Below, one piece after another: positions 49,934-61,584 of a stretch of 64,000 nt of DNA; the first letter of the stretch is position 1, and every line of letters begins with the position of its first letter. The translations under genes were made by a program, and so were the position numbers. Location of the stretch: positions 930,001-994,000 of the forward strand of contig NC_008816.1 of assembly GCF_000015645.1 (NCBI RefSeq), read 5' to 3'. The DNA comes from Prochlorococcus marinus str. AS9601. Lineage in GTDB: Bacteria > Cyanobacteriota > Cyanobacteriia > PCC-6307 > Cyanobiaceae. The notes beneath the pieces were generated by a model. The model worked only from the letters and a program-made list of their open reading frames with translations, had not been told where the DNA came from and searched no databases.

Positions 49934-52531
49934 ATGTCTGATATTTTAGATTCTGATAACTCAGGTTTAAGCGAAGATAACGACCGAATTATTCAGACTG
50001 ACCTAAGAAATGAGATGTCTCGCTCATACCTTGAGTATGCAATGAGCGTAATAGTTGGTCGTGCTCTTCCAGATGCAAGAGATGGATTAAAACCTGTTCA
50101 TAGAAGGATTCTTTATGCAATGTATGAACTTGGTTTAACTAGCGGAAGACCATATAGAAAATGTGCAAGAGTTGTAGGAGAAGTACTAGGTAAGTACCAC
50201 CCTCATGGCGATACTGCTGTTTATGATGCTTTGGTTAGGATGGCTCAGGATTTCTCGATGAGGATGCCACTCATAGATGGCCATGGAAACTTTGGTTCTG
50301 TTGATAACGACCCTCCAGCAGCAATGAGATATACAGAATCTCGTTTGCAGTCTCTTACAGATGAAAGTTTATTAGAGGATATTGAATCTGAAACTGTAGA
50401 TTTCGCCGATAATTTTGATGGCTCTCAGCAAGAGCCAACAGTTTTGCCTGCTAGGATTCCTCAACTACTTCTAAATGGATCATCTGGAATAGCAGTAGGA
50501 ATGGCAACTAATATCCCACCTCATAACTTAGGGGAATTAATTAATGGTCTTAAATCAATAATCAAAAACCCTTCACTTGAAGATAGAGAACTTTTTGAAA
50601 TAATTAAGGGTCCTGATTTTCCTACAGGTGGTCAAATCTTAGGCAGAGACGGTATCAAAGAAACTTTCAAAACAGGAAGGGGTTCAATAACTATGAGAGG
50701 TGTAGCAAATATTGAGCAAATTAAATCTACTAGTAGAGCAGAAAAAGATGCAGTAATAATTACAGAGCTTCCATTTCAAACAAATAAAGCAGCATTGATA
50801 GAAAGAATTGCTGATTTGGTTAATGAAAAAAAATTAGAAGGTATTTCTGATATTAGAGATGAAAGTGATCGAGACGGAATGAGGATTGTTATTGAACTAA
50901 AAAGAGATGCCTACCCACAAGTAGTTTTAAATAATCTATTTAAGTTAACACCTCTACAGAATAACTTTAGTGCAAATATACTTGCTTTAGTAAAAGGAGA
51001 GCCCACAACACTTTCTCTCAGGAAAATGTTAGATGTATTTCTAGACTTTAGAGTAGAGACAATAAGGCGAAGAACAGGATTTTTATTGAAAAAGGCTGAA
51101 GAGAGGGATCATATAGTAAACGGTCTTTTATTAGCATTGGGTGCTATGGATGAGATAATTAATCTAATAAGATCAGCAAAAGATACAGTTTCAGCCAGAG
51201 AAAATTTACAAGCTGATCATGAGTTATCTGCCACACAGGCAGAAGCTATTTTACAAATGCAATTAAGAAGATTAACAGCACTAGAAGCAGATAAAATCAA
51301 AGGAGAACATGATGAGTTAACCAGAAAAATCAACTTATATAAGCAAATATTGAATAGTAAAGAAAGAATATTTGAAATTATTCTAGAAGAACTTAATAAA
51401 ATCGATGAAAGATTTTCCTCTCCAAGAAAAACAGAAATACTTGATTTGGGCGGTGGTCTAGATGATATTGATCTTATTGCTAATGACAGATCTGTAGTTT
51501 TATTGACTGAAGCGGGTTATTTAAAAAGAATGCCTGTTAATGAATTCGAATCTACAAGTCGTGGGTCTAGAGGTAAAGCTGGAACAAAGACACAAGAAGA
51601 TGATGAAGTAAAACTATTTATAAGTTGTAATGATCATGATACTCTTTTGCTTTTCAGTGATAGAGGTGTATCTTATGCTTTACCAGCATATAGAGTTCCC
51701 ATGAGTAGCAGAACAGCTAAAGGTACTCCATCAGTTCAACTTCTCCCAATACCAAGAGAAGAAAAGATAACCTCGCTAGTTGCAGTAGATTCTTTTGATA
51801 ACGATTGTTATCTGTTAATGCTAACCAAGGCTGGATTTATAAAAAGAACTTCACTTTCTGCTTTCTCAAAAATTCGATCTAATGGATTAATAGCAATAAA
51901 TCTTGAGGATGGAGATGCTTTAACTTGGGTTAGGTTATCCAGAGAAGGTGACAGTGTTTTAATTGGATCAAGAACAGGAATGGCGATCCATTTCAGACTA
52001 GATATTAACGAATTAAGGCCACTTGGCAGGACGGCAAGGGGGGTTAAATCAATGAACCTTAGGAAAGGCGATAATCTAGTATCTATGGATGTTTTAACAT
52101 CTGATTTAGTTGATCAATTAGCTAAAAGTGAAGATATTACGAAAGAGTCTGATGAAAATCTTGAAGTCAACTCTTCAGAGGGTCCTTGGGTTCTAATAGC
52201 CAGTGCATTTGGACTAGGTAAAAGAGTACCTGTAACTCAGTTTAGATTACAAAAAAGAGCTGGCATGGGATTGAGAGCAATAAAATTCAGAATTAAAGAC
52301 GATGTATTAGTTTGTTTGAAGGTTCTTGGAGAAGGGGAAGAATTACTTTTTGTGACCGAAAAAGGTGTTATTGTTAGAACAAACGCAGATAAAATATCCC
52401 AGCAATCCAGAGCCGCTACTGGAGTAAAATTACAAAGATTAGATATGGGCGATCATTTATCAGAAGTTGTATTGGTTCCTCATGAACAAACAGAAGAAGC
52501 AGACCAATCCAACTCAGACAAAGAAAATTAA
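49934..52531 (+). CDS. gyrA: DNA gyrase subunit A
   Basis: 865 residues. Type IIA topoisomerase that introduces negative supercoils with Gyr[21 protein letters not shown] near residue 44, catalytic Tyr133 in [12 protein letters not shown], coiled tower and a C-terminal beta-pinwheel; the GyrA box is present in the form GSRGKAG. An acidic tail ([12 protein letters not shown]) follows the pinwheel. ATG start after a 180-base divergent region with guaB. Confidence 0.95.
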   Translation: MSDILDSDNSGLSEDNDRIIQTDLRNEMSRSYLEYAMSVIVGRALPDARDGLKPVHRRILYAMYELGLTSGRPYRKCARVVGEVLGKYHPHGDTAVYDALVRMAQDFSMRMPLIDGHGNFGSVDNDPPAAMRYTESRLQSLTDESLLEDIESETVDFADNFDGSQQEPTVLPARIPQLLLNGSSGIAVGMATNIPPHNLGELINGLKSIIKNPSLEDRELFEIIKGPDFPTGGQILGRDGIKETFKTGRGSITMRGVANIEQIKSTSRAEKDAVIITELPFQTNKAALIERIADLVNEKKLEGISDIRDESDRDGMRIVIELKRDAYPQVVLNNLFKLTPLQNNFSANILALVKGEPTTLSLRKMLDVFLDFRVETIRRRTGFLLKKAEERDHIVNGLLLALGAMDEIINLIRSAKDTVSARENLQADHELSATQAEAILQMQLRRLTALEADKIKGEHDELTRKINLYKQILNSKERIFEIILEELNKIDERFSSPRKTEILDLGGGLDDIDLIANDRSVVLLTEAGYLKRMPVNEFESTSRGSRGKAGTKTQEDDEVKLFISCNDHDTLLLFSDRGVSYALPAYRVPMSSRTAKGTPSVQLLPIPREEKITSLVAVDSFDNDCYLLMLTKAGFIKRTSLSAFSKIRSNGLIAINLEDGDALTWVRLSREGDSVLIGSRTGMAIHFRLDINELRPLGRTARGVKSMNLRKGDNLVSMDVLTSDLVDQLAKSEDITKESDENLEVNSSEGPWVLIASAFGLGKRVPVTQFRLQKRAGMGLRAIKFRIKDDVLVCLKVLGEGEELLFVTEKGVIVRTNADKISQQSRAATGVKLQRLDMGDHLSEVVLVPHEQTEEADQSNSDKEN

Positions 52532-52554
52532 AAGAGATTGGCTTATTAGATCAT

Positions 52555-53766
52555 ATGGAAATACTTGATATTTTAATTTTAGGTTCCGGGCCTGCAGCAC
52601 TGTGCTTAGCTTCAGAATTAGCCAAGCAAGATCTTAGTATAAAGGGAATATCAACTAAATCTCCAAATGAAAAATGGGAGAATACATATGGAATTTGGGC
52701 ATCTGAATTAGAGGAATTAGGATTAGAGTCATTGTTATCTCATCGGTGGTGTAAAACAGTTAGTTTTTTTGGAAACGGGGAAAATAAAAAGGGAGATAAT
52801 CCAACAAAACATAATTATGATTATGGTTTAATAAATCAAGAAGCTTTTCAAAATGAACTTTTAAAAAAGTGCAAAGGGATTGAATGGTTGAATGAAACGG
52901 CAAAAGATATTAAAGAGAAAAATAAAATATCTGAGGTTATTTGTTCTTCAGGACTAAGAATAAAGGCGAGGTTAGTCATTGACGCAAGTGGTCATAAGAG
53001 TAATTTTGTAAAAAGACCCGTACAAAATGAAATCGCTCAACAAGCTGCATATGGAATTGTCGGTAAATTTTCATCCCCACCAGTCAAAAAAGAACAGTTT
53101 GTTTTAATGGATTTTCGTCCAAATCATTTAAACAATGAAGAAAAGTTATCATCACCATCCTTTCTCTATGCAATGGATCTTGGAAATGAAACTTTTTTTG
53201 TTGAGGAAACATCATTAGCTAGTTATCCTGCACTATCCCAAGATAATCTAAAAAAAAGACTTTTCAAAAGACTTAATAATAAGGGTATTGAGGTGAGTGA
53301 AGTTTTTCATGAAGAGAATTGCCTTTTTCCAATGAATTTACCCCTCCCATTTAAAAAACAATTTGTTCTTGGTTTTGGAGGTTCAGCAAGCATGGTGCAT
53401 CCTGCATCAGGATACATGATCGGATCTTTATTAAGGAGAGCTCCACTACTCGCAGAAAAATTGGCGATCTTTTTAAAAGAACCTAATCTAAGTTCTCTTG
53501 AACTAGCGACAAAAGGATGGGGGGTCCTTTGGCCTTACGAGTTAACACAAAGGCATAAACTTTACCAATATGGTTTAAGAAGATTGATGAGTTTTGACGA
53601 AAGTAAATTAAGAAGCTTTTTCTCAAATTTCTTTAAATTATCGACCAATGAATGGGTAGGATTTCTTACTAATACACTTCCTCTTCCAAAACTTATTTAT
53701 GTGATGAGTAAAATGTTTATAAATTCACCTCTAAAGGTAAAACTAGGAATGCTTAAATTAAATTAG
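52555..53766 (+). CDS. crtL: Lycopene cyclase (CrtL type)
   Basis: 403 residues. FAD-dependent cyclase that closes ionone rings on lycopene to make carotene. N-terminal dinucleotide motif LDILILGSGPAALCLASEL, ENTYGIWASELEELGLE, conserved YAMDLGNETFFVEETSLAS and FGGSASMVHPASGYMIGSLL. Motifs fit the CrtL-b (beta) branch better than CrtL-e, but that call is from memory. It begins 23 bases after gyrA and may be cotranscribed. Confidence 0.9.
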   Translation: MEILDILILGSGPAALCLASELAKQDLSIKGISTKSPNEKWENTYGIWASELEELGLESLLSHRWCKTVSFFGNGENKKGDNPTKHNYDYGLINQEAFQNELLKKCKGIEWLNETAKDIKEKNKISEVICSSGLRIKARLVIDASGHKSNFVKRPVQNEIAQQAAYGIVGKFSSPPVKKEQFVLMDFRPNHLNNEEKLSSPSFLYAMDLGNETFFVEETSLASYPALSQDNLKKRLFKRLNNKGIEVSEVFHEENCLFPMNLPLPFKKQFVLGFGGSASMVHPASGYMIGSLLRRAPLLAEKLAIFLKEPNLSSLELATKGWGVLWPYELTQRHKLYQYGLRRLMSFDESKLRSFFSNFFKLSTNEWVGFLTNTLPLPKLIYVMSKMFINSPLKVKLGMLKLN

Positions 53767-53773
53767 TATTTTT

Positions 53774-55357
53774 TTATTTTCGCCAATCATCAATATTAAT
53801 ATCTGGAAAAACTTTATCTTCTTCCTCGATATCTTCAAGAAATTTTAAATTAATATTGGAATGATTTTTAATCATTTCAACTATTTTCCAGAATCTAAAC
53901 AAGTGTCTTTCTATCCTCTCTTTTGCAAGCTCAGTTGTAGTTCCAGCTCTTAGGATAAAACTCCAATCAGAAGACTCAGAGAGAAGTAATTCTCTTGCTG
54001 CTTGCTTGAAAAGTCTTGTGGACAAGTCATTATTGAAATTTTTCGAGCATAAATCAACAAAAGTTGAGCCTGCTTTTGTGATCTCTGGGACAATCCATGC
54101 ATTTGCATCATTAATCCAGTAGTTGTGGTAACCTCCTTGTCCCCAGCTTGATGGTGATGGATCGCAAATCTGAAGTTTTGGCTTTTGAAGTAAAAATTCT
54201 TTTAAATTTGTAAGCTTAATTGAATATTTACTAGAGTTCTTTAAAATATTTTCAATAAAAAAAGGCCCTTCATACCACCAATGACCAAATAACTCTGCAT
54301 CAAATGGAGCTACCAATAAGGGCTTGAAGGAAGAGGATAATATTAATTTTTCTAATTGTTTGGATCTCGCGAGAAGATAATCATCAGCATGTTCTGCAGC
54401 CTTCTTTTTGGCTTCATTTTCTAAGTAAAACGCCTTTTCCCCTAGGGGTACCTTATCATCTGTAATCTTATGAAACTTCAAACCCAAAGGTCTTTTAGTT
54501 GAAATACCTTTCTTTTGGAGTTTAGAGATAGGCAATTCCCATCCCAAATCTTTATGAAATTCTCTATAAACTTTATCTCCCGGGAATCCATCCTTAGCAG
54601 ACCAAACGGGCAATGTTGACTCACTATCTCTTCCGAAGAAGGCAACTCCTTTTCTCGAGCAGATTGGGGCGTACACCCCATACCTAGGCCTTGGTGTCGC
54701 ATTAAGAATCCCATGACCGTCTAAGATTGCATATCTTATTCCGGAATTAATTAGTATTTCGTCTAAATTCTCATAATAAGCGCATTCAGGTAACCAAATA
54801 CCTAAAGGCTTTGTTCCAAAAATATTTTTATGGCTCCTTATTGCAGTATTAATTTGGCCTTTAACAGTTTCAGGATTCTCCCTTAGAATCGGCAAATATC
54901 CATGAGTAGCCGCACAAGTAAGAATATCCAAATTTCCAGAGTTATTTAAGACCCTAAACTTCTCAATTAAATTTCCAGAACAATTTTGCCAATATGAGTA
55001 TTTTTCATTGAGATTCTTAATTAAAAATGCAGAGGCATTTTTTTCTTCTATTGGTAGTTCGTTTAAGAAATCATTCCTTGTTTTAATCCAGCTTGGGAAA
55101 GTTTCTTGAATTTGTTTATTATTTAGAAGTGATAATAAAGTTGGAGACAAACTAATAGTAAGTTTTGTATTTTCAGGATTTTCTTTTTTGGAAGATTCTA
55201 TTGATTGAAGTAGTGGTACATAACATTCCAAAATTGCCTGAAATAACCAATCCTCTTCTAAGGAATTCTTTTCATTTTTTCTGACATAAGGTAGATGAGC
55301 ATGTAAAACTATCGCTAACTGACCTAAAACATTTTTTGGGGAGTATTGCCCATTCAT
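53774..55357 (-). CDS. GH57 glycoside hydrolase, glucan branching enzyme-like
   Basis: 527 residues. GH57 motifs: IVLHAHLPYVRK at the start, nucleophile-type GIWLPECAYY, a PRYGVYAPICSRK insert and FDAELFGHWWYEG with the acid/base Asp. The C-terminal DUF1957 helices (RAARELLLSE-type, here KQAARELLLSESSDW) point to the alpha-1,4-glucan branching subfamily, so a role in glycogen is likely. Amylase activity cannot be excluded. ATG at 55357, divergent from leuA. Confidence 0.9.
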   Translation of the reverse strand: MNGQYSPKNVLGQLAIVLHAHLPYVRKNEKNSLEEDWLFQAILECYVPLLQSIESSKKENPENTKLTISLSPTLLSLLNNKQIQETFPSWIKTRNDFLNELPIEEKNASAFLIKNLNEKYSYWQNCSGNLIEKFRVLNNSGNLDILTCAATHGYLPILRENPETVKGQINTAIRSHKNIFGTKPLGIWLPECAYYENLDEILINSGIRYAILDGHGILNATPRPRYGVYAPICSRKGVAFFGRDSESTLPVWSAKDGFPGDKVYREFHKDLGWELPISKLQKKGISTKRPLGLKFHKITDDKVPLGEKAFYLENEAKKKAAEHADDYLLARSKQLEKLILSSSFKPLLVAPFDAELFGHWWYEGPFFIENILKNSSKYSIKLTNLKEFLLQKPKLQICDPSPSSWGQGGYHNYWINDANAWIVPEITKAGSTFVDLCSKNFNNDLSTRLFKQAARELLLSESSDWSFILRAGTTTELAKERIERHLFRFWKIVEMIKNHSNINLKFLEDIEEEDKVFPDINIDDWRK

Positions 55358-55582
55358 ATTTTTTATAATTTATGCCTTTAATTCTATAAAAAATCAAAAT
55401 AACCTTTTATAAAAGGAAGCTTTAATCATAAAAGAATACTTGAATAATTTAAGTATTTCATTTTTATCTTCAGAATTTTAACCATTATTGTTTAAGTTAC
55501 AAACTTGCAGCAAATTTTTATTGAATTAAATCTAGTCAAATATTTTTAATTAGCTTAATATAAGTTTAGGTTATCCACTTCA

Positions 55583-57223
55583 ATGTCAAAAGATCCTGGA
55601 AGAATTTTGATATTTGATACAACTCTTCGAGATGGAGAGCAATCTCCTGGTGCCAGTTTAAATCTTGAAGAAAAACTTGCTATCGCCCATCAATTGGCAA
55701 GATTAGGGGTGGATGTTATCGAGGCTGGATTCCCTTTCGCAAGTCCTGGAGATTTTAAAGCTGTTAATAAAATTGCCAATGCCGTAGGGAAAGAAAATGG
55801 CCCTATAATATGTGGTTTGGCCAGAGCCTCAAAAGGGGATATAAAAGCATGTTATGAAGCAGTAAGTCCAGCGCCAAAAAAAAGAATACATACTTTTATT
55901 GCGACAAGTGATATTCATCTTAAACATAAACTTAAAAAATCCAGAAAAGATGTTCTGCAAATAGTCCCAGAAATGGTTAACTATGCAAAATCATTGGTCG
56001 ATGATATTGAGTTTTCTTGTGAAGACGCCTCAAGGAGTGATCCTGATTTTTTATATGAAGTGATCCAACTAGCAATTTCAGCAGGGGCGACAACGATAAA
56101 TATACCTGATACTGTTGGATTCACAACCCCAAGTGAATTTGGCAACCTAATTGCAGATATAAATAAAAATGTTCCAAATATTAATGAGGCAGTAATCTCG
56201 GTTCATGGTCATAATGATTTAGGTTTAGCAGTAGCTAATTTTCTTGAGGCAGTAAAAAATGGAGCAAGACAATTGGAATGTACCATTAATGGAATTGGAG
56301 AAAGAGCCGGGAATGCCTCCCTTGAGGAATTAGTAATGGCACTGCACGTTAGAAAAAGTTTTTTTAATAGTTTTTTCAAAAGAAATCCAGATTCACCAAC
56401 TCCTCTTACAGCAATAAGAACAGAAGAAATAACAAAAACCTCTAGACTTGTTTCCAACCTAACTGGAATGACAGTACAACCTAATAAAGCAATTGTGGGA
56501 GCTAACGCTTTTGCACACGAGTCAGGCATTCATCAGGATGGGGTTTTAAAAAATAGACTAACTTACGAAATTATCGATGCAAAAACTGTTGGTTTGAGTG
56601 ACAACAAAATATCTTTGGGGAAGCTTAGTGGAAGAAGTGCAGTAAGAGCGAGATTAGAAGAGATGGGGTATGATTTGAGCCGAGAAGATTTAAATGATGC
56701 TTTTGCTCGTTTTAAGGATTTAGCTGACAGGAAAAGAGAAATTACTGATAGAGATTTAGAGGCAATTGTTAGTGAACAAGTTCAGCTTCCTGAAGCTAAA
56801 TTTCAATTAAGTCTTGTCCAAGTAAGTTGCGGTAACGCGTCTAAACCTACTGCCACAATATCGCTTCTAAACACGGAAGATAATACTGAGGATACCGCCG
56901 TATCAATAGGGACTGGCCCCGTTGATGCTGTATGCGAGGCTTTAAACAAATTAGCTAAAGTTCCTAATGAATTGATTGAATTTTCTGTTAAGTCGGTAAC
57001 AGAAGGAATTGACGCTTTGGGAGAAGTAACAATAAGAATAAGAAGGGATAATAAAATATATTCTGGTCATTCTGCTGATACTGATGTTGTAGTTGCCGCA
57101 GCAAATGCTTACGTTAATGCCTTAAATAGGCTTGTATTTTCTGAGAAAAAAAATTCAATCCACCCACAATTTGATAGTTTAGAAAATTCAACTAATACAT
57201 TTCTATCCAATAATGCAAATTAA
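55583..57223 (+). CDS. leuA: 2-isopropylmalate synthase
   Basis: 546 residues. First committed step of leucine synthesis: acetyl-CoA plus 2-oxoisovalerate. TIM barrel with [20 protein letters not shown] near the start, metal site [38 protein letters not shown], and a C-terminal regulatory domain (leucine feedback) after residue 390. The long C-terminus classes it with LeuA type 1. A 225-base spacer upstream, shared with the GH57 gene, holds its promoter; no attenuator is obvious. Confidence 0.96.
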   Translation: MSKDPGRILIFDTTLRDGEQSPGASLNLEEKLAIAHQLARLGVDVIEAGFPFASPGDFKAVNKIANAVGKENGPIICGLARASKGDIKACYEAVSPAPKKRIHTFIATSDIHLKHKLKKSRKDVLQIVPEMVNYAKSLVDDIEFSCEDASRSDPDFLYEVIQLAISAGATTINIPDTVGFTTPSEFGNLIADINKNVPNINEAVISVHGHNDLGLAVANFLEAVKNGARQLECTINGIGERAGNASLEELVMALHVRKSFFNSFFKRNPDSPTPLTAIRTEEITKTSRLVSNLTGMTVQPNKAIVGANAFAHESGIHQDGVLKNRLTYEIIDAKTVGLSDNKISLGKLSGRSAVRARLEEMGYDLSREDLNDAFARFKDLADRKREITDRDLEAIVSEQVQLPEAKFQLSLVQVSCGNASKPTATISLLNTEDNTEDTAVSIGTGPVDAVCEALNKLAKVPNELIEFSVKSVTEGIDALGEVTIRIRRDNKIYSGHSADTDVVVAAANAYVNALNRLVFSEKKNSIHPQFDSLENSTNTFLSNNAN

Positions 57224-57305
57224 ATTAATTTTTTAGGAATATTAAGTAGCATTAAAAAAGCCTCTTTAATATTGTAAATTAATCTAATAGTTAAAGCAGT
57301 TAATA

Positions 57306-57698
57306 ATGAGAGAAAGATTACTAGGATATTGGGCACTTTCATGGGTTGGGCTAATCAGCAATATTATTGCACTTCCAATAATCGCAATAATAATAAGTTA
57401 TGGACCTCCACTAAAAGTTGCAAATATAACTCTTGCCATAAGCCTTGGTTGGCCTGCTGCCATAGTTGGAATAGTTTCTTCAGCAGCTCTTCTAGCAGAG
57501 AGAAAATGGGGAGTAACTTTAACTCTAGTATCTCTATCAATGGTAATTTCCGGGACGGGTCCTTATTCTGTGGTGAGACTTATAACTCTTAAAGACATTT
57601 TTGGAATTGGTGGGTTTACTCTTTTGACAACTTTATTAAGTACATTAGCGCTTCTATATTGGTGTAATCCAAAACATCGAAGAAGTATTAGGTTATAA
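57306..57698 (+). CDS. Four-helix membrane protein
   Basis: 130 residues, four hydrophobic segments (LSWVGLISNIIALPIIAIII, LAISLGWPAAIVGIVSSAAL, WGVTLTLVSLSMVISGTGPY, IGGFTLLTTLLSTLALLYW). Looks like a conserved cyanobacterial integral membrane protein, but I do not know the family. It ends nine bases from the convergent HD-protein gene. Confidence 0.68.
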   Translation: MRERLLGYWALSWVGLISNIIALPIIAIIISYGPPLKVANITLAISLGWPAAIVGIVSSAALLAERKWGVTLTLVSLSMVISGTGPYSVVRLITLKDIFGIGGFTLLTTLLSTLALLYWCNPKHRRSIRL

Positions 57699-57707
57699 AA
57701 TTGAAAA

Positions 57708-59180
57708 TCAAGAAAAAGTATTATTCTTACTAGTTGGATACTGAATTCTTCTATGCCTAATTCTTTTCCACACATTCAAGAATGCCCCTTTTATTAGATA
57801 GATTTCTCCTTTTGATAAGTTACTATCATCTAATTGCCCATCTTTTTGACGCGAGTAGATAATATTAGATATTGTTTCCAAAGCTTCTTTATCAGATGCA
57901 TTAATATTCATAGCTCTTAGTGCTGCCTCACAGCCATCTGCAAGCATTAAAATAGCTGTTTCTTTTGACTGAGGGATAGGGCCTTTGTATCTAAAATAAT
58001 ATTCATTAATGTCGAGATTTTTTTCTTTAGCTTTTTGAAAAAAATATCCCATTTTTAGAGTACCTTGATGTTCAGGGATAAAATTAGCTATAGGTTTAGG
58101 TAGTCTATTTTTTCTTGCAAATTTCAATCCTTCATCAACGTGTGCTTGTAATACTTCTGCACTTTTAATCGGATCATCTAATTCGTCATGTGGATTTTTT
58201 GAACCATCCTGATTTTCGATAAACCAATTAGGCGCGTGTAATTTTCCAACATCATGATATAGTCCACCAGTTTTAATTAAATCAATATCGCCACCAATCA
58301 TTCTTGTTGCTTCCTCTGCTAAACCACATATTAGTAAGGTATGTTCAAAAGTTCCAGGAGCTTCAAGAGACAATCTTCTAATTAAAGGTTTCTCCTTATC
58401 TGCCAATTCGAGTAATCTTGCTTTAGTTAATAATCCGAATATCGATTCAAAAATAGGAATAAATAATATAGTAAAAAGCATTACTATCGCCAATAGTAAG
58501 GAATCCGAAAAAATATCCCCGTTAGCTAAAACAAATTCTTGATTGTCAAAAGGAGGTTTACTATCTTTACCTATCAATACCCACTGACTCAAGAACGATA
58601 CTAAGGGGACAAAAATTGATAATTGAAGTAACTGAGCCCTACTTCTAATTCTTCCTCCAAGTAGAGATACGACTGAAGCGCAAACTAATAAAATAAAAAA
58701 TAAATTATTATTAATAGTAACTGCTGGGTCTGGCCAACTAAAGCTTGCTATTGATACCCAAGCTAAAGCTGTTATGCTTCCCATTCCTTGAGATATTATT
58801 AATGCTGGTGGAATTATTATAGATAATGGGCTTATGGTTGAAGCTAAGGCTAATTTCGTAGCTTGTACTGTTAAAAGAAGAGTCATAATCAAGAAGATTT
58901 GTCTTGAAGAAATTGTAGGATTCTCTTTTTTTGAAACTAATATCAAAATACCGGAACTAATAAGTATTTCAGAAAAGTTCAAAAACCAAGAAGAAATATC
59001 TCTGATATTTAAAGGCGAAATAATAAGTAGTTTATAGGAAGAAATTATTGAAATTAAAATGCATACTAAAAAAATAATGAGATTATCTATCTTTGAAAAT
59101 TTTATTGGTTGTTTTGCTGGAACTTGACTTCGCCTCCACAGATAAAATATTTTCTTTAGGGAAGTTGTGATGTTTTGCAC
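57708..59180 (-). CDS. HD-domain membrane phosphodiesterase (short 7TMR-HD type)
   Basis: 490 residues. About seven membrane segments (from residue 33 to 250) precede an HD domain: FEHTLLICGLAEEATRMIGG (His280), GGLYHDVGKL (HD 309-310), FIPEHQGTLKMGYF and MLADGCEAALRAMN. This is the PgpH/7TMR-HD architecture, whose best-known member hydrolyses c-di-AMP, but the long N-terminal extracytoplasmic 7TMR-HDED domain of typical 700-850 aa members is missing. Activity on c-di-AMP is inference. Confidence 0.85.
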   Translation of the reverse strand: MQNITTSLKKIFYLWRRSQVPAKQPIKFSKIDNLIIFLVCILISIISSYKLLIISPLNIRDISSWFLNFSEILISSGILILVSKKENPTISSRQIFLIMTLLLTVQATKLALASTISPLSIIIPPALIISQGMGSITALAWVSIASFSWPDPAVTINNNLFFILLVCASVVSLLGGRIRSRAQLLQLSIFVPLVSFLSQWVLIGKDSKPPFDNQEFVLANGDIFSDSLLLAIVMLFTILFIPIFESIFGLLTKARLLELADKEKPLIRRLSLEAPGTFEHTLLICGLAEEATRMIGGDIDLIKTGGLYHDVGKLHAPNWFIENQDGSKNPHDELDDPIKSAEVLQAHVDEGLKFARKNRLPKPIANFIPEHQGTLKMGYFFQKAKEKNLDINEYYFRYKGPIPQSKETAILMLADGCEAALRAMNINASDKEALETISNIIYSRQKDGQLDDSNLSKGEIYLIKGAFLNVWKRIRHRRIQYPTSKNNTFS

Positions 59181-59254
59181 AGAATATAAATAAATCTATT
59201 TGAATAATTTAAAATTATAGGCATGCTAGGTGTAAAAAGGAGATGTTTTTCTAA

Positions 59255-60151
59255 ATGTCATTAAAATTAGACGGTAAAAAATTATCTCTTGAAATTGAAA
59301 AAAGATTAAATGACTACATTTCTAATAATAAAATAATTGCAAAAAGAGTGCCCGGTTTAGCTGTAATAAGAATAGGTGAAGACCCTGCGAGTGGTGTTTA
59401 CGTTAATAACAAGGAAAAGGCATGTTCAAGGATTGGAATAAAGAGCTTTATCTTTCATTTAGATGAAAGTGTAGAGCAAAAAGAAGTTGAACAATTAATA
59501 ATCAAACTGAATTCGGATAAGGATATTGATGGAATGTTGCTACAACTTCCCATCCCAAAGAAGTTTGATGAGCAAAAACTGATCAGCCATATTAATCCAA
59601 GCAAAGATGTAGATGGATTAAATGAGATAAACATCGGTAAATTAGTAAAAAATGAGCCTGGGATGAGATCATGTACACCCGCAGGAATTATTAATTTATT
59701 AAGATCCCAAAATATTACAATTGAAGGTAAGAAAATTGTTGTTATTGGAAGAAGTTTGCTTGTTGGGAAACCTCTATCGCTTATGTTATTGAATCTAAAT
59801 GGCACTGTAACAATGACCCATTCAAAAACATTAAATTTGAATAAAGTCTGTAGAGAAGCCGACATATTAATTGCGGCTGCAGGAAAACCCAATCTTATAG
59901 ATTCGAGTTTTGTTAAAGAAGGAGCCGTAATTATTGATGTTGGAATACATAGATTAAAAAGTTCCGATAAAAATCAAACCAGATTATGTGGAGATGTATT
60001 ATTAGAAGATGTCATTTCTAAAGTATTTGCTTACACACCTGTACCAGGAGGTGTTGGACCAATGACAGTAACAATGTTACTTGTAAATACTATTTTTAGC
60101 TGGCAAAAACAATTTGGTTTATCATCAACTCTTAATGACCTTTTGCCATAA
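59255..60151 (+). CDS. folD: Bifunctional FolD
   Basis: 298 residues. Methylene-THF dehydrogenase and methenyl-THF cyclohydrolase. [14 protein letters not shown] carries the catalytic Lys, [15 protein letters not shown] follows, and the nucleotide motif is [16 protein letters not shown], ending [13 protein letters not shown]. Length is standard. ATG after a 74-base spacer shared with the HD gene. It starts a plus-strand run with GGPP synthase. Confidence 0.96.
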   Translation: MSLKLDGKKLSLEIEKRLNDYISNNKIIAKRVPGLAVIRIGEDPASGVYVNNKEKACSRIGIKSFIFHLDESVEQKEVEQLIIKLNSDKDIDGMLLQLPIPKKFDEQKLISHINPSKDVDGLNEINIGKLVKNEPGMRSCTPAGIINLLRSQNITIEGKKIVVIGRSLLVGKPLSLMLLNLNGTVTMTHSKTLNLNKVCREADILIAAAGKPNLIDSSFVKEGAVIIDVGIHRLKSSDKNQTRLCGDVLLEDVISKVFAYTPVPGGVGPMTVTMLLVNTIFSWQKQFGLSSTLNDLLP

Positions 60152-60188
60152 ACTCCAAGATGCAAAATTTTTTTACTAACGGTATAAA

Positions 60189-61091
60189 ATGACTGAAGTT
60201 ATAAATAATATTTCTGATTTTGAAAAATATCTTAAAAACACAAAAAAGGTTGTAGAAGAAGCACTTGATTTTTCCTTGGGTCCTGAGAATCCAGAAATAT
60301 TAAGGGAATCAATGAGATATTCCCTTTTAGCTGGAGGGAAAAGAATACGTCCAATTTTATGTTTAGCATCTTGCTCACTGGCAGGAGGAGAACCCTCTCT
60401 TGCTGTTCCTACTGCAGTAGCAATAGAAATGATCCATACAATGTCCTTGATTCATGATGATCTGCCCGCCATGGATAATGATGACTTGAGGAGAGGTAGG
60501 CCGACAAATCATAAAGTTTATGGAGATGCAATAGCTATTCTTGCAGGTGATGCTTTATTGACCAGGGCCTTTGAAATGGTCTCTTTAAGAAGTCCAGGAG
60601 TTGATCCAACTAGATTATTAAATGTAGTTGGTGAACTTTCTTTAGTTGCTGGGGCACCAGGTTTAGTGGGAGGACAAGTAGTTGATTTAGAATGCGAAGG
60701 CAAGGAGGTTGACCTTAAAACTCTCGAATATATTCATCTTCATAAGACTGGGGCTTTATTAAAAGCTTGCGTAAGAACAGGCGCGATGATCGCAGGCGCA
60801 AACGAAAAACTATTACATGCTCTGACAACATATGCAGAGGGTATTGGATTAGCCTTCCAGATAATAGATGATATTCTTGATTTAACTTCAAGTAGTGAAA
60901 AGCTTGGTAAAACTGCCGGGAAAGATCTTTTAGCTGACAAAACTACTTACCCTAAATTACTTGGAATGGAGGAATCAAAGAAAAGAGCATTTGATTTAGT
61001 TGAAAAAGCAAAAAAAGCAATTGAACCTTGGGGGCCAGATGCAAAGTATTTAATATCATTAGCCGATTTCATTACAAATAGAGATAGATAA
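60189..61091 (+). CDS. crtE: Geranylgeranyl diphosphate synthase
   Basis: 300 residues. Polyprenyl synthase making the C20 precursor of carotenoids and the phytyl tail. Aspartate-rich motifs DDLPAMD (90-96) with RRGRPTNHK, and DDILD near residue 228. Length and the residues before the first motif (HTMSLIHDD) fit short-chain bacterial GGPP synthases; farnesyl product is less likely in cyanobacteria. It lies 37 bases after folD and 13 before the DUF212 gene. Confidence 0.94.
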   Translation: MTEVINNISDFEKYLKNTKKVVEEALDFSLGPENPEILRESMRYSLLAGGKRIRPILCLASCSLAGGEPSLAVPTAVAIEMIHTMSLIHDDLPAMDNDDLRRGRPTNHKVYGDAIAILAGDALLTRAFEMVSLRSPGVDPTRLLNVVGELSLVAGAPGLVGGQVVDLECEGKEVDLKTLEYIHLHKTGALLKACVRTGAMIAGANEKLLHALTTYAEGIGLAFQIIDDILDLTSSSEKLGKTAGKDLLADKTTYPKLLGMEESKKRAFDLVEKAKKAIEPWGPDAKYLISLADFITNRDR

Positions 61092-61104
61092 ATAGTTTAA
61101 ATTT

Positions 61105-61584
61105 ATGTCTGATTTTTTTGCCTTTTTTAATAATTCAGTTCTTTTTTGGAGTTTATTATCCTGTTTACTGGCTCAATTTTTTAAAATTTTATTTAATTTC
61201 TTTTCCACTGGGGAGATAAGATTTGGAATTATGTTCGAGACTGGTGGGATGCCTTCAAGTCATTCCGCGCTAATAACTGGTGCTGCATCAGGTATAGGTT
61301 ATGAATTAGGATTTGATAGCTCTATATTCGCGTTAGCAGTTGCTGTAGCACTTATAGTTATGTATGACGCTAGTGGAGTTCGAAAATCAGCTGGGATTCA
61401 AGCTGCAGAAATCAATAAACTATCAAAAAAACTAGACCCTAAATCTGAATTATTTTTGAAGGAAACCCTAGGCCATACAAAAATTGAGGTCATGGTGGGA
61501 AGTTTTTTAGGACCTTTAGTTACTTTGCCTGGAATGTTTTTTTTAGGTTCTCCTCTCACAATTTTTGATTTGATAATAAACTAG
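61105..61584 (+). CDS. DUF212 divergent PAP2-like membrane protein
   Basis: 159 residues. The core FETGGMPSSHSALITGAASG and MYDASGVRKSAGIQAAEINK match DUF212, a family related to acid phosphatase/haloperoxidases. The GMPSSHS motif includes the catalytic His. Four hydrophobic segments. Following GGPP synthase by 13 bases suggests a role in isoprenoid phosphate turnover, which is inference. The stop overlaps cbiA by four bases. Confidence 0.87.
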   Translation: MSDFFAFFNNSVLFWSLLSCLLAQFFKILFNFFSTGEIRFGIMFETGGMPSSHSALITGAASGIGYELGFDSSIFALAVAVALIVMYDASGVRKSAGIQAAEINKLSKKLDPKSELFLKETLGHTKIEVMVGSFLGPLVTLPGMFFLGSPLTIFDLIIN

